From: Clostridia bacterium
GTDB taxonomy: Bacteria > Bacillota > DAOUPZ01
Assembly: GCA_030625885.1 (NCBI GenBank)
Contig: DAOUPZ010000012.1
Span: 1-64,000 of the forward strand
DNA length: 64,000 bases
Direction: 5' to 3'
The translations under genes and the position numbers were made by a program. The notes below the pieces were generated by a model. The model was not told the DNA's origin. It saw only the letters and a program-made list of their open reading frames with translations, and did not search any database. Positions 1 through 8,562 of the stretch are shown piece after piece (position 1 is the first letter of the stretch; each line of letters opens with the position of its first letter).

Positions 1-877
1 TTACTGACTCAATTCTACTAAGTTCATTAATAAAATATCTAGTTAACTCTTTTTCATGGTTTCTAATGCTTTCTGTACCTCTGTCAAGTATATATTGTAC
101 TCCTGCACCCAGTCCTACAATGCCAGGTGTATTGGGTGTACCACTTTCAAATTTATCCGGCATCATTTCTGGTTGCGTCGTCAATTCGGATTTACTTCCG
201 GTGCCGCCTTCCATCATTTGTCGAACATCCAAACCTTTTTTGATATATAATAATCCTGTTCCCTGAGGCCCCATCAGTCCTTTATGTCCAGGAACCGCCA
301 GCATATCAATATGCATGGCTTTAACATCAATCTCATAGATCCCTGCCGACTGGGCGGCGTCCAGTAAATAGGTAATCTGATGTTTCTGCGCAATCTTGCC
401 AATCTCTTTAACTGGCATAATGGTCCCTGTGACATTAGAAGCATGGGTGGTCACAATTAACTTCGTATTATCTTTTATGGCTGCTTCTAAATCGTTTGTG
501 TCCAACATCCCTTCCTGGTTACATTTTACAATCGTATGTTCAATACCTATTTTTTCTATTTCTTTAATAGGTCTGACTACCGAGTTATGTTCCATACTTG
601 TTAATATGACATGATCCCCTTTTTTCAAAAATCCCTTAATCCCTAAATTAAGAGCTGAAGTCGCATTATTAGTAAACACAATTTGCATAGGATCATCAAT
701 ATTAAATAATTGAGCCGCCAATTCTCTGGTTTCAAATATTGTTCTACTAGCCTGCAAAGCCAATTTATGCCCTGAACGTCCAGGATTAGCGCCATATTCT
801 CTTAAACATTTATCTATTTCTTCATATACAATTTCCGGTTTCGGATAAGTCGTTGCTGCGTTATCCAAATATATCAT
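1..877 (-). CDS. Cysteine desulfurase-like class-V aminotransferase (partial)
   Basis: The frame opens with ATG at 877 behind an AAAGGAAG ribosome site and runs off the left edge, so only about 292 N-terminal residues of an expected ~380 are visible. The start MIYLDNAATTYPKP is typical of the NifS/SufS-type PLP fold, and AVPGHKGLMGPQG holds the Schiff-base lysine in the form seen in the desulfurase-like subfamily TIGR01977. Such enzymes mobilise sulfur or selenium from cysteine or selenocysteine. The active-site cysteine loop would lie in the missing part, so desulfurase activity cannot be confirmed. It is the last gene of the leftward transporter/reductase cluster, separated from it by a hairpin. 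Confidence 0.85.
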   Translation of the reverse strand, partial: MIYLDNAATTYPKPEIVYEEIDKCLREYGANPGRSGHKLALQASRTIFETRELAAQLFNIDDPMQIVFTNNATSALNLGIKGFLKKGDHVILTSMEHNSVVRPIKEIEKIGIEHTIVKCNQEGMLDTNDLEAAIKDNTKLIVTTHASNVTGTIMPVKEIGKIAQKHQITYLLDAAQSAGIYEIDVKAMHIDMLAVPGHKGLMGPQGTGLLYIKKGLDVRQMMEGGTGSKSELTTQPEMMPDKFESGTPNTPGIVGLGAGVQYILDRGTESIRNHEKELTRYFINELSRIESV

Positions 878-924
878 TTTAACACTTCCTTTATTGATAA
901 GTTTTATTTATCAAACTGATAAAA

Positions 925-943
925 GCAGAGCGGTTTGCTCTGC
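925..943 (-). terminator. Intercistronic hairpin, weak terminator
   Basis: Seven-base stem GCAGAGC/GCTCTGC followed on the minus strand by TTTTATC. It lies between the reductase gene and the aminotransferase gene and probably reduces read-through rather than blocking it. Confidence 0.5.
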
Positions 944-1007
944 GTACAATCCCCTTAGTAATTTATGCCAAACCATTTCTTTACATTCATTATTATACAT
1001 TAAAGAT

Positions 1008-1023
1008 ATTAACAGCGTACAAT
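1008..1023 (-). promoter_or_regulatory. Shared upstream motif, copy 1
   Basis: On the minus strand this reads ATTGTACGCTGTTAAT. It matches 14 of 16 positions with a site at 5322-5337 upstream of the substrate-binding lipoprotein. The two copies precede the first and last genes of the same cluster, so a shared regulator is possible; no factor is recognised. Confidence 0.3.
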
Positions 1024-1088
1024 AAAATTATCTTATATCTTGTAAGTATGTTATAGAAAAAAATTATGAATAATTTCGCTGAGTACTT

Positions 1089-2237
1089 TTATAACATCTC
1101 AATAAATGCACTTATTCTTGTAGTCAGCTGTCCAATATCATTCTGAGAATAATCGGTTTCCACACTCATATAAGAAATCCCTTTATTATCCTTTACGAGT
1201 TCCTTAATTCTCATTGTTTCTACATTATAAGTATGACAGGCTTGTAAAATAACATCGATCACCCCATCTACTTGATACTCATCAATTAATCGGTCTAATA
1301 ATTCAATCCTATTATCATTCGGACTGGTACAGGAACAAGGTACTTGTAAGTATTTTTCTGCAATAGCATCTATCGGTTTTTTGGTTTCATCTACTAAAAA
1401 TTCCTTTTCTTTAATGCCGCTACAGTTTTCATAGCATACCACTACGCCACCATTTTCTTCAATAATTTTTATGATTTTTTCTACTGCACCTCCCATTGGA
1501 CAACCGGTAATCAAAATCCTTGCTCTGCTTTTTTCGACTCTTCGTTCACCGTTGTCATAAGCATCTTTTATCTCATTAGTAATATTTTCAATGTCTTTTA
1601 CGACTTCTTCTTTGTCAAAACCAAACTTGGCACTATTCATTACAAGCTGAACCTCTTCACCGGAAATGGGTGGTGGTACTAATTTAGAAAGACTACAGAA
1701 ATCTTTAAGTACTTTTCTTTCTTTATTACGCAGCTTTATTTGTTCCTTAAGCTTTTCCTCTGTTATTTCAACCATGCATTCTTTTTCCAATCTTTCTTTT
1801 AAATAGATGATCTCTTTTTTCCACAAATCAATTGATTCTTCGCGGTTAAGTGTTTGCGGCAACTGCATGACATGCATTGGTTTTATTCTTTCTAAATATT
1901 CATACATCTTTTTCTTACCATCGCAGGTGGTCTCACCAACAATCATATCAGAAAAAGAAAAATAAGGACATTTATCGGTAATCCCATATCCGTAACTTGA
2001 TTTAATCAAAGGACATAAATTCCTGGGCAAATGTTTTTCCGCAGCGGGAATTGTAACATCACTGGTGCTGCAAAGAGATGCTGGAATAGCATCAGCCGCT
2101 GCAATGACTTCCCAGGGGGTAAATACACAGTATGTGCCTACCACCTTTTTCCCCTTTTCCTTTGCTTCTTTAATCTCTATAACACCTTTTTTACTATTTT
2201 CTCTTAAGTTCTCAAAAATATAATCTAAACGACTCAC
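1089..2237 (-). CDS. 2-Hydroxyacyl-CoA dehydratase-family (double-cubane type) reductase
   Basis: This 382-residue protein belongs to the HgdB/FldB-like family of Fe-S reductases and closely resembles the YjiM / double-cubane cluster branch. Visible signatures include LPRNLCPLIKSSYG, TDKCPYFSFSDMIVGETTCD and HVMQLPQ, with further cysteines at GCPMGG, ENCSG, PCSC and QACH able to ligate clusters. Known members receive electrons from an ATP-hydrolysing HgdC-type activator and perform low-potential reductions; no activator gene is in this window. A longer frame begins at a TTG (2285), but GTG at 2237 has GGAGGAG seven bases upstream, so that start is preferred. It follows the ABC ATPase gene in one likely operon, suggesting it acts on the imported compound. 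Substrate unknown. Confidence 0.88.
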   Translation of the reverse strand: MSRLDYIFENLRENSKKGVIEIKEAKEKGKKVVGTYCVFTPWEVIAAADAIPASLCSTSDVTIPAAEKHLPRNLCPLIKSSYGYGITDKCPYFSFSDMIVGETTCDGKKKMYEYLERIKPMHVMQLPQTLNREESIDLWKKEIIYLKERLEKECMVEITEEKLKEQIKLRNKERKVLKDFCSLSKLVPPPISGEEVQLVMNSAKFGFDKEEVVKDIENITNEIKDAYDNGERRVEKSRARILITGCPMGGAVEKIIKIIEENGGVVVCYENCSGIKEKEFLVDETKKPIDAIAEKYLQVPCSCTSPNDNRIELLDRLIDEYQVDGVIDVILQACHTYNVETMRIKELVKDNKGISYMSVETDYSQNDIGQLTTRISAFIEML

Positions 2238-2340
2238 TTCTAATCTCCTCCACTTATCTAAATAACCTTTCTTATTAGTATACAATACTCTCCATAATCA
2301 TTCACTTTAAATTTTTTCTTTGTAATATTCTGTAAAATCA

Positions 2341-3117
2341 TCAGAATGCCATAGATTTTTCAATATCCCCACTGTTCATCAGAGTCATTAACTCTTTAAA
2401 ATACGTTCCAAATTCTTCATTCCATCGATCTCTGGGATATGGAAGGTCAATCTTATAATCTCCAATAATACGTCCAGGCCTGCTACTCATTGCAATGACT
2501 CGAGTACCTAAAAATACAGCCTCTTCTACACTATGTGTAACAAATACAATCGTCCTTTTTTCTTCCAGCCAAAAAGATATTAATCCTTTTTGCATCTTAA
2601 ATCGAGTAAAAGCATCTAAAGCACCGAACGGTTCATCCATATATAATATTTGGGGAGATATTGCAATGGCTCTTGCAATAGCCGCTCTTTGCTTCATACC
2701 ACCTGATAACTCATGGGGAAAACTACTATAAAAATCTTCAATTCCAAACCGTTCTAATATCTTACCAGCTATTTCATATCTTTTATTTTTAGGAACCTTT
2801 CGCAGCTCTAATCCCAAAGCAACATTATCAATAATATTTCTCCACGGAAACAAAGAATACTCTTGGAAAACCATGGCTGCTTCCGGTATTGGTCCCTTTA
2901 AAGGCTTATTCATGACTTTAATCGTTCCTGTTGTAGGTGTAATCAATCCTTCCATCAAACGGAGTAAAGTGGATTTACCGGAACCTGAAGGCCCAATTAA
3001 ACAGACAAACTCTTGATCTTTTATATCTAAATTAACATCCCTTAAAGCTTGAACTGCCTGCTTTTTTTCTGAAACAAATATCTTACTCAACCCATTAATT
3101 TCAACAATATTATCCAT
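2341..3117 (-). CDS. ABC transporter ATP-binding protein, SsuB/TauB-like
   Basis: The 258-residue ATPase has Walker A (GPSGSGKST), the ABC signature (LSGGMKQR), Walker B (ILYMDEP) and the switch histidine (FVTHS). The SNxR-like region and overall length match nitrate/sulfonate/taurine importer ATPases. The ATG at 3117 follows AGGAGG. The permease stop lies nine bases upstream, so the two are translated from one message. It would energise uptake through the neighbouring permease. The substrate is not deducible from the ATPase. Confidence 0.93.
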   Translation of the reverse strand: MDNIVEINGLSKIFVSEKKQAVQALRDVNLDIKDQEFVCLIGPSGSGKSTLLRLMEGLITPTTGTIKVMNKPLKGPIPEAAMVFQEYSLFPWRNIIDNVALGLELRKVPKNKRYEIAGKILERFGIEDFYSSFPHELSGGMKQRAAIARAIAISPQILYMDEPFGALDAFTRFKMQKGLISFWLEEKRTIVFVTHSVEEAVFLGTRVIAMSSRPGRIIGDYKIDLPYPRDRWNEEFGTYFKELMTLMNSGDIEKSMAF

Positions 3118-3126
3118 TGTTTCCTC

Positions 3127-4035
3127 CTATTTAGACATACTCTGCCATTTAAAAAACTTAGCTTCGATTTTTTGGAATATCCAATCCAATAACCCACCTA
3201 CAAAACTAATAGCAATCATTCCTGCAATAACAATATCGGTTCGTGCAACCGTATAAGCATGCGTAATCAAGTATCCAACACCCGCTAAACTCCCTGGTAA
3301 CATTTCCGCTGATACCAGACACATCCATGCTACCCCCAAGCCAATTCGAAGCCCTGTTACAACAGAAGGCAAAGCAGCAGGCAATAATACTTTTAACAAT
3401 ACATCTTTTTCATTAGCACCTAATGTTAAAATAGAATCTATTAGTGTTTTACGAACACTTTTCACACCATAAATACTATTAGTAAGAATAGGAAAAAACG
3501 CTCCAATAAATATAATAAAGATCATGGATACTTTAATATTATTAAATAATACATATAAACTTCCTCTTTCTATCTGAAATATCGTCGCTATACTGGTTAC
3601 CCCAAACCAGGCTAAAACAAGCGGAACCCACGCAAGCGGTGCAATGGGCCTAAATAAATTGACAAATGGCATAATAAATTCAGCTACTTTTTTGGAATAA
3701 CCAATAAATAACCCGAGGGGTATAGCTATCAGTACTGCTGCAAAATAACCAAGCCCAACCCTTAAAATACTGACCAGAACATTTCTAATCAATGAGCCAA
3801 TACTTAATAAATTAGCAGTCGGCTTAACTAATATATCCAAAACTTCATGAACTGTGGGAAGAACGATTGAATTATCTATTCTTACAGCAAATACCTGCCA
3901 AAAAACGATGAAAAAAACAGGTAAAATAATAGGAGATAAAAAACTGCCAATTCGATCTAATCTAAATACTTCTACCGTCAAAAAATTTTTTATAGATAAG
4001 AAGCTCAGAGATACTGAACGAGTTGTTTTGTCCAC
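3127..4035 (-). CDS. ABC transporter permease, SsuC/TauC-like
   Basis: This 302-residue membrane protein has about six to seven hydrophobic helices and the binding-protein-dependent transport signature near the end (GANEKDVLLKVLLPAALPSVVTGLRIG), the EAA loop that contacts the ATPase. It starts with GTG at 4035 behind GGAGGGG. It sits between the solute-binding lipoprotein and the ATPase in an importer operon of the aliphatic sulfonate/nitrate/taurine class. Confidence 0.92.
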   Translation of the reverse strand: MDKTTRSVSLSFLSIKNFLTVEVFRLDRIGSFLSPIILPVFFIVFWQVFAVRIDNSIVLPTVHEVLDILVKPTANLLSIGSLIRNVLVSILRVGLGYFAAVLIAIPLGLFIGYSKKVAEFIMPFVNLFRPIAPLAWVPLVLAWFGVTSIATIFQIERGSLYVLFNNIKVSMIFIIFIGAFFPILTNSIYGVKSVRKTLIDSILTLGANEKDVLLKVLLPAALPSVVTGLRIGLGVAWMCLVSAEMLPGSLAGVGYLITHAYTVARTDIVIAGMIAISFVGGLLDWIFQKIEAKFFKWQSMSK

Positions 4036-4075
4036 ACAAACCCCTCCAATTTGATATATTTGTAAATGGATAAAA

Positions 4076-4093
4076 GCAGGGCAAAAGCCCTGC
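4076..4093 (-). terminator. Hairpin between binding-protein and permease genes
   Basis: GCAGGGC/GCCCTGC with a four-base loop, followed on the minus strand by TTTTATCC. A leaky terminator or stabilising hairpin here would leave more mRNA for the upstream binding protein than for the membrane parts, a common arrangement in importers. Confidence 0.55.
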
Positions 4094-4120
4094 TAAATAT
4101 TCCAATTTGAGCATTAATAA

Positions 4121-5257
4121 TTATTTCCCTAATACTTTATTGATGAAGTTAAATTCAAATAAGTCTTTTTGAACATCACTGTATTCTTTATCCATAAAAC
4201 TTCCACTAAATTTATTGGCTTTTTCTAATGTATCAAATATAAGACCTAAATTAGATATCCATGCTTCACTCGGATCTGTGGTGTATTTGATTGATGCCAT
4301 TTTAGCTGCTTCTTCAGAAACACCCGTAAAATCTGCTGTAATTTTTGCTGCTTCACCTTTGTGTTCATTAGAATAATCTGCTGCAGTTGTTATCAACTTC
4401 ATAAAGTCTTCTAAGACATCAGCATGTTCCGTAATGGTTTTTTCCGTAGCTGATACTACACAGCAGGGGAAGTCATACCATTGACCTTCTGGAGGCATAT
4501 GTTTCATATCCAACGCAATTTTCCCTACATTTTCTGTTACCGCTAATTCTGGATAAGGTGAAGGGCCAACCCATGCTGTCACCTGATTAGATGTCAGCGT
4601 AGGAATCAAATTAGAAGTTCCTTTTAAGTCTACTAACAAAATATCAGCATCTAAGTCTTCCGGGTTGCGAGTGTAACTAATGCCAGCCTGCTTAATAGCC
4701 GCTTCAAATAAAATAACCGGCGCACTGGTTGGTGAATGATAACCAACTTTAACAGGTTCAGCTGTTTCTCCTACAAATTTAACAAAATCTTCCCAATTAT
4801 TGATTGAAGCATCTTTTCCAACTACCAAACCAATACCTTCGGTATGTATAGGACATAACATTTTTACTTTTGTCCCTTTATCTATTGCGGAAATATTAGC
4901 CGCACTTGATGCCAAACCAATGTCGATATGACCTTGTGCCATCATGGTCATGGTTTCAGAACCACTTTTGGTTACTACCAATTGTAAATTAGCGACTGGA
5001 TCTTCGCCGTTCATTAAAGTATATTTTTCCCTTTTGACAACTTCTTTTAGATAAACACCCGAACCTTTAAAAGCATCTTCTTTCTCAGCAGCTACCATAA
5101 TAGGTGTTTGATGATTGGTAAATATGTAGGACACTTTTAAATCAGGAACATCTTTTCTTTCACTACTTGCCTGCTCTCCTTGTGTTCCGCAACCTACAAG
5201 CACTACAATTGAAAAAACCATCAAGAATAAAACCCACAATCCCTTCTTTTTCAACAT
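4121..5257 (-). CDS. ABC transporter substrate-binding lipoprotein, SsuA/NMT1-like
   Basis: The 378-residue protein starts with a lipoprotein signal peptide ending in LVGC (lipidated cysteine at about residue 23). The mature part resembles the NMT1/THI5-like and SsuA periplasmic-binding fold. It is the first gene of the importer operon. The DNA encodes a segment DFPCCVVSATEK with two adjacent cysteines, unusual for an extracytoplasmic protein and possibly relevant to ligand binding. Family members bind sulfonates, nitrate, taurine, pyrimidine precursors or aromatic acids, so the ligand is left open. Confidence 0.9.
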   Translation of the reverse strand: MLKKKGLWVLFLMVFSIVVLVGCGTQGEQASSERKDVPDLKVSYIFTNHQTPIMVAAEKEDAFKGSGVYLKEVVKREKYTLMNGEDPVANLQLVVTKSGSETMTMMAQGHIDIGLASSAANISAIDKGTKVKMLCPIHTEGIGLVVGKDASINNWEDFVKFVGETAEPVKVGYHSPTSAPVILFEAAIKQAGISYTRNPEDLDADILLVDLKGTSNLIPTLTSNQVTAWVGPSPYPELAVTENVGKIALDMKHMPPEGQWYDFPCCVVSATEKTITEHADVLEDFMKLITTAADYSNEHKGEAAKITADFTGVSEEAAKMASIKYTTDPSEAWISNLGLIFDTLEKANKFSGSFMDKEYSDVQKDLFEFNFINKVLGK

Positions 5258-5321
5258 TCTACCTCACTCCTCAATAATATTTTAATCCAATTATTAACAA
5301 CACATATTATATATTAGGTTC

Positions 5322-5337
5322 ATTAACAATGTACAAT
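5322..5337 (-). promoter_or_regulatory. Shared upstream motif, copy 2
   Basis: Minus-strand ATTGTACATTGTTAAT, 65 bases before the binding-lipoprotein start; matches the site at 1008-1023 at 14 of 16 positions. Possible operator for the importer cluster. Confidence 0.3.
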
Positions 5338-5384
5338 TAATTATTTCGATGATCTATAAGGCCATTATAAAAAAATATTATGTA

Positions 5385-5422
5385 TAAAAAGATAGGGCAG
5401 GAAACCAATCCTTCCCTATCTT
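5385..5422 (-). terminator. Terminator overlapping the stop of the DUF457-type gene
   Basis: Stem AAGATAGGG/CCCTATCTT (5389-5397 with 5414-5422), followed on the minus strand by a T run. The stop codon of the upstream gene lies in the stem. Confidence 0.75.
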
Positions 5423-5970
5423 AAAACCTTCATAAAAAACATATATATCATGAACCCACAAATTAAATATTCGCCTATACTACCTGTACGAATTGAAAGT
5501 ATATTGCATTTTTTCTTATATGGGTAAAATACAGGACATCCGGAAGGCGTTAGCATATCAAGTATGATATGACTTAAATAACCAATCCCAAAATATAACC
5601 CAACTTCAATAGGCCAATTAACAAGATGTGCAATAAAATAAGCAAATGCTGTCATGATCATAAAACCCAATAAGGAATGTGTTATTTTTCTATGTCCTTT
5701 AAATGCCCAGTATAAAGGGAATAACAGAAATTTATTAATTATGGCTTTGGAGTGATCGATATCAGGTAAAATCGAACCAAATGCAACAGGTAAATATGCC
5801 CAATATGGCGCTTCCATTATAAAAGCAAAGTTAAGCACAAAAAATATATGAGTAATATAAATGAAAACACTCGCCTCCTTTCTGATACAGTATATCGGAG
5901 GCATACCGAAAAAAGCAAAGGAATTTTTATACATATATATTGTTTCTTTCTTAACTATTGTATAGATCAT
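5416..5970 (-). CDS. YdjM-like membrane metal-dependent hydrolase (DUF457)
   Basis: The protein has several membrane helices and the family motifs LPDIDH, HRKITHSLLG and GYLSHIILDMLTPSG, whose histidines and aspartates are the proposed metal ligands of the YdjM/YbcI (DUF457) family. Members sit in the cytoplasmic membrane; activity is poorly defined. The ATG at 5970 has no clear ribosome site. ATG at 5934 is an alternative. The strongest Shine-Dalgarno (AGGAGG, about 5880) lies 11 bases before an in-frame ATT and fits the usual family N-terminus better, so the start is uncertain. It diverges from the GerAB gene. Confidence 0.78.
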   Translation of the reverse strand: MIYTIVKKETIYMYKNSFAFFGMPPIYCIRKEASVFIYITHIFFVLNFAFIMEAPYWAYLPVAFGSILPDIDHSKAIINKFLLFPLYWAFKGHRKITHSLLGFMIMTAFAYFIAHLVNWPIEVGLYFGIGYLSHIILDMLTPSGCPVFYPYKKKCNILSIRTGSIGEYLICGFMIYMFFMKVLR

Positions 5971-6019
5971 CGTTGATAGGAAAACAATATACTTTATACT
6001 ATCCTAAGGAGCAATCAAT

Positions 6020-7135
6020 ATGAAGATAAACGAAAATGATAAAATATCTCCTCTTCAATATACGCTTTTAATTGCAGTGACCCTCATAGGTGCGGGTATT
6101 CTATCCATGCCAAGAAGTGTAATTGAAATTGCAGGCCCTGACGGCTGGTTGGCAACCCTAGGCGGAGGATTACTGGTTCTTTTGCTAACCTACCTGCTTC
6201 ACAAACTTGCATTAATGTTTCCACAGGATACTTTTGTATCATTTTCACAGAAAATCGTAGGAAAATGGTTAGGACTTACATTAAGCGTTATTTTTTTTGT
6301 ATATTTCCTATTGTTTTCTGCTTATGAAGCACGAGTTATAGGTGAAATAAGCAATGTTTTCCTAGTCGATCGAACCCCTATAGGATTTGTAATGTTTATT
6401 TATCTTTGGGTTACTATTATGGGAGCACGAGGGGGAATTGAAGGCATTGCCCGTATTTGTCAATTATTATTCCCAATCATTTTTCTTTTTGGCGTTCCTC
6501 TTGGTTTTTTATTAATTCCTAAACTCCATATCAGTCATTTATTACCCATATTACATACACCCTGGCAAGACTTATCAAAAGCAGTTTTTACCACTTCTTT
6601 ATCCTTTTTGGGGTTTGAAATCATTTTATTTTTAGTACCCTCTTTAGCCAAACCCCAAAAAGCAATAAAAAATGCCATAATAGCTGTTGTTATGATTATT
6701 GGAATATACATTTATATTGTAATGATAGATACTGCACTCTTTGGCGTTACTGAAATTAAGAGGATTACCTGGCCCTTAATAACGGGCATTAAGATGGTCG
6801 ATTTTCCTGGAGGTATTTTGGAACGTTTTGAATCTCTTCTTTTATCATTATGGGCTTTTTCTACCTTTACGTCATCTATAGTATTTACTTATTTTGCAGT
6901 TTATATCATGGCACTTGTAAGTGGTTTTCGTGAGTTTAAACCAATCTTGTATTTTGTGATGCCAGTTATATACGGCATATCTTTTATACCAGAACATAGT
7001 GAACATGTTTTCACACTGGGAGATTTTATTGGAAAATATGGATTTATATTCATAACGGTGGTGACTCTTATTTTATTTCTAATTGTCAAAATACAAAAAA
7101 TATATAAAAGTTCCCATAAATCAAAGTCCACTTAG
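6020..7135 (+). CDS. GerAB-type spore germination permease, copy 1
   Basis: A 371-residue, roughly ten-helix membrane protein beginning MKINENDKISPLQYTLLI, the hallmark start of GerAB/GerKB (endospore germination permease, APC superfamily). B subunits help form the inner-spore-membrane receptor that senses amino acids or other germinants. ATG at 6020 follows AAGGAG. No GerAA or GerAC gene is adjacent, so it is an orphan B subunit; its partners would have to be encoded elsewhere. It is clearly paralogous to the gene at 23026-24111. The spore gene sspH follows. Confidence 0.92.
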   Translation: MKINENDKISPLQYTLLIAVTLIGAGILSMPRSVIEIAGPDGWLATLGGGLLVLLLTYLLHKLALMFPQDTFVSFSQKIVGKWLGLTLSVIFFVYFLLFSAYEARVIGEISNVFLVDRTPIGFVMFIYLWVTIMGARGGIEGIARICQLLFPIIFLFGVPLGFLLIPKLHISHLLPILHTPWQDLSKAVFTTSLSFLGFEIILFLVPSLAKPQKAIKNAIIAVVMIIGIYIYIVMIDTALFGVTEIKRITWPLITGIKMVDFPGGILERFESLLLSLWAFSTFTSSIVFTYFAVYIMALVSGFREFKPILYFVMPVIYGISFIPEHSEHVFTLGDFIGKYGFIFITVVTLILFLIVKIQKIYKSSHKSKST

Positions 7136-7201
7136 GTTATAAAAATCTTTTTTTGGCAGAATATAATAGTGTTTATTACAATGAAAAGGATGTGATATAT
7201 C

Positions 7202-7387
7202 ATGAATTATCAGAGAGCACACGAAATTGTGTCATCAAAAGGCATTATTGATGTAGAATTTCAAGGAAAACCTGTTTGGATTAAAAATATCAATAAACAA
7301 GATGGCCAAGCAGAAGTAGAGTTCCTTAATGCATCTGTGGATTCTAGATTCGTAGATATTAATGAATTGTCAGAAGTTAATATGTAG
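7202..7387 (+). CDS. sspH: Small acid-soluble spore protein H
   Basis: The 61-residue protein matches SspH along its length: MNYQRAHEIVSSKGIIDVEF, then KPVWI and a C-terminal SRFVDINEL. SspH-type proteins are minor SASPs made in the forespore. ATG at 7202 follows AAAAGGATGTG. A strong terminator follows, so it is monocistronic. Its presence is direct evidence of an endospore former. Confidence 0.94.
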   Translation: MNYQRAHEIVSSKGIIDVEFQGKPVWIKNINKQDGQAEVEFLNASVDSRFVDINELSEVNM

Positions 7388-7388
7388 T

Positions 7389-7430
7389 AAAAAGATAAGC
7401 AAAGAATCTTATCTTTGCTTATCTTTTTTT
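7389..7430 (+). terminator. Strong terminator after sspH
   Basis: Perfect 15-bp stem (7391-7405 with 7412-7426) and six-base loop, running into seven T. Confidence 0.92.
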
Positions 7431-7585
7431 AACCAAAAGTTGTCTTTTATAAAAAAATATGATTTATGGATTAATTTATATAAATTACTAATTATTGTCG
7501 ATAAAATTATCTATAAAAAAAATGAAATTATCAAATACTATATTTAAAGTCTTAAAATAATATATTAATCCTAGGAGGAAATCAT

Positions 7586-8380
7586 ATGAAGAAAAAATCT
7601 TTTATTCTGTTAATCATTTTGACATTGCTCTATTCTTTAATTTTTACTACTTCATGTACACAATCTTCACAGAAAAAACAAACATCATCTCAGGGTAAAG
7701 AATCTTCTATTTTTGATACAGGTGAAATTGAAAAAATAAAAATAACATCGCCAAATACAAATGTTAGATCCGGTTGCTCTAACGAATTTCCTACTACAGG
7801 AACTTTAGATAAAAATGATAAAGTGGATGTAGTAGGTAAAGTTAAGGATTGGTACGTTGTACAACTCCCCAATAATAAGGTTGGTGCTGTTTCGGAAAAT
7901 GATTGCAAACCTGTAGTTGTTGAAGAAAAAGGAGAAATGAACACAAGAGAACAGCAATATATGGAAGAACAACCCAATCTAAACAATGATTTAACTGCTC
8001 AAGAGCAGCAAATGTTAAGATTAGTCAATGATGCTCGTGCAAAAAACAATCTATCCCCTTTAGAGGTGGATTTTGAGATCACTAAACTTGCTAGACTTAA
8101 ATCTCAGGATATGATTGATAATGATTATTTTAGTCACTATTCCCCTACTTACGGAAGCCCATTTGATATGATGAAAAAATATGGTGTGGAATATGTCTAT
8201 GCAGGCGAAAATCTTGCAGCAAATTCAACGGTACAAAGAGCTCATGATGCATTAATGAAATCTCCAGGTCATAGGGAAAACATCTTAAAGCGTGAATTCA
8301 CCCATATCGGAATCGGAATAAAAGAAGGGGGCCCATCCGGCTTAATGTTTACACAAATGTTTATCAGCAAACCTGAATAA
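7586..8380 (+). CDS. SH3b-CAP domain lipoprotein (YkwD-like)
   Basis: Residues 1-25 form a lipoprotein signal with lipobox TTSC. A bacterial SH3 domain follows (NVRSG, WYVVQLPNNKVGAVSEN, about 50-110), then a CAP/SCP-PR1 domain at about 135-260 with LVNDARAKNNLSPLEVD, YFSHYSPTYGSPFDMM, GENLA and SPGHRENIL, holding the conserved His/Glu residues. YkwD-like proteins are surface or spore-associated; SH3b domains usually bind peptidoglycan or protein. ATG at 7586 follows AGGAGG. It is flanked by terminators and so is expressed alone. Confidence 0.9.
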   Translation: MKKKSFILLIILTLLYSLIFTTSCTQSSQKKQTSSQGKESSIFDTGEIEKIKITSPNTNVRSGCSNEFPTTGTLDKNDKVDVVGKVKDWYVVQLPNNKVGAVSENDCKPVVVEEKGEMNTREQQYMEEQPNLNNDLTAQEQQMLRLVNDARAKNNLSPLEVDFEITKLARLKSQDMIDNDYFSHYSPTYGSPFDMMKKYGVEYVYAGENLAANSTVQRAHDALMKSPGHRENILKREFTHIGIGIKEGGPSGLMFTQMFISKPE

Positions 8381-8381
8381 G

Positions 8382-8404
8382 AAAAACAGTCTGCGACTGT
8401 TTTT
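8382..8404 (+). terminator. Terminator after CAP lipoprotein
   Basis: Ten-base stem AAAAACAGTC/GACTGTTTTT with a three-base loop directly after the stop codon. Confidence 0.8.
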
Positions 8405-8487
8405 AATTAAAATTTAAAATTTAAAACTATCAAACAACACGATTTGAGAAACAGGGTTGTGTTGGTAAGTTTATTGTTATTTACTAA

Positions 8488-8522
8488 AAAAAGTAGTGCT
8501 ATTTATATAAGCACTACTTTTT
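8488..8522. terminator. Bidirectional terminator
   Basis: Stem 8488-8500 with 8510-8522 (AAAAAGTAGTGCT), flanked by A run and T run. It separates the rightward lipoprotein gene from the leftward yfcE-bioB pair. Confidence 0.85.
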
Positions 8523-8562
8523 ATATTCTAATAAGACAACGGAGACATTCCTCTTCTAATCA

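Noticed and set aside
2238-2285. Longer N-terminus of the double-cubane reductase (TTG start)
   Set aside because: The internal GTG at 2237 has a much stronger ribosome site and fits family length.
7362-7547. Rightward frame after sspH
   Set aside because: It reads through the perfect sspH terminator hairpin and encodes low-complexity Ile/Lys sequence.
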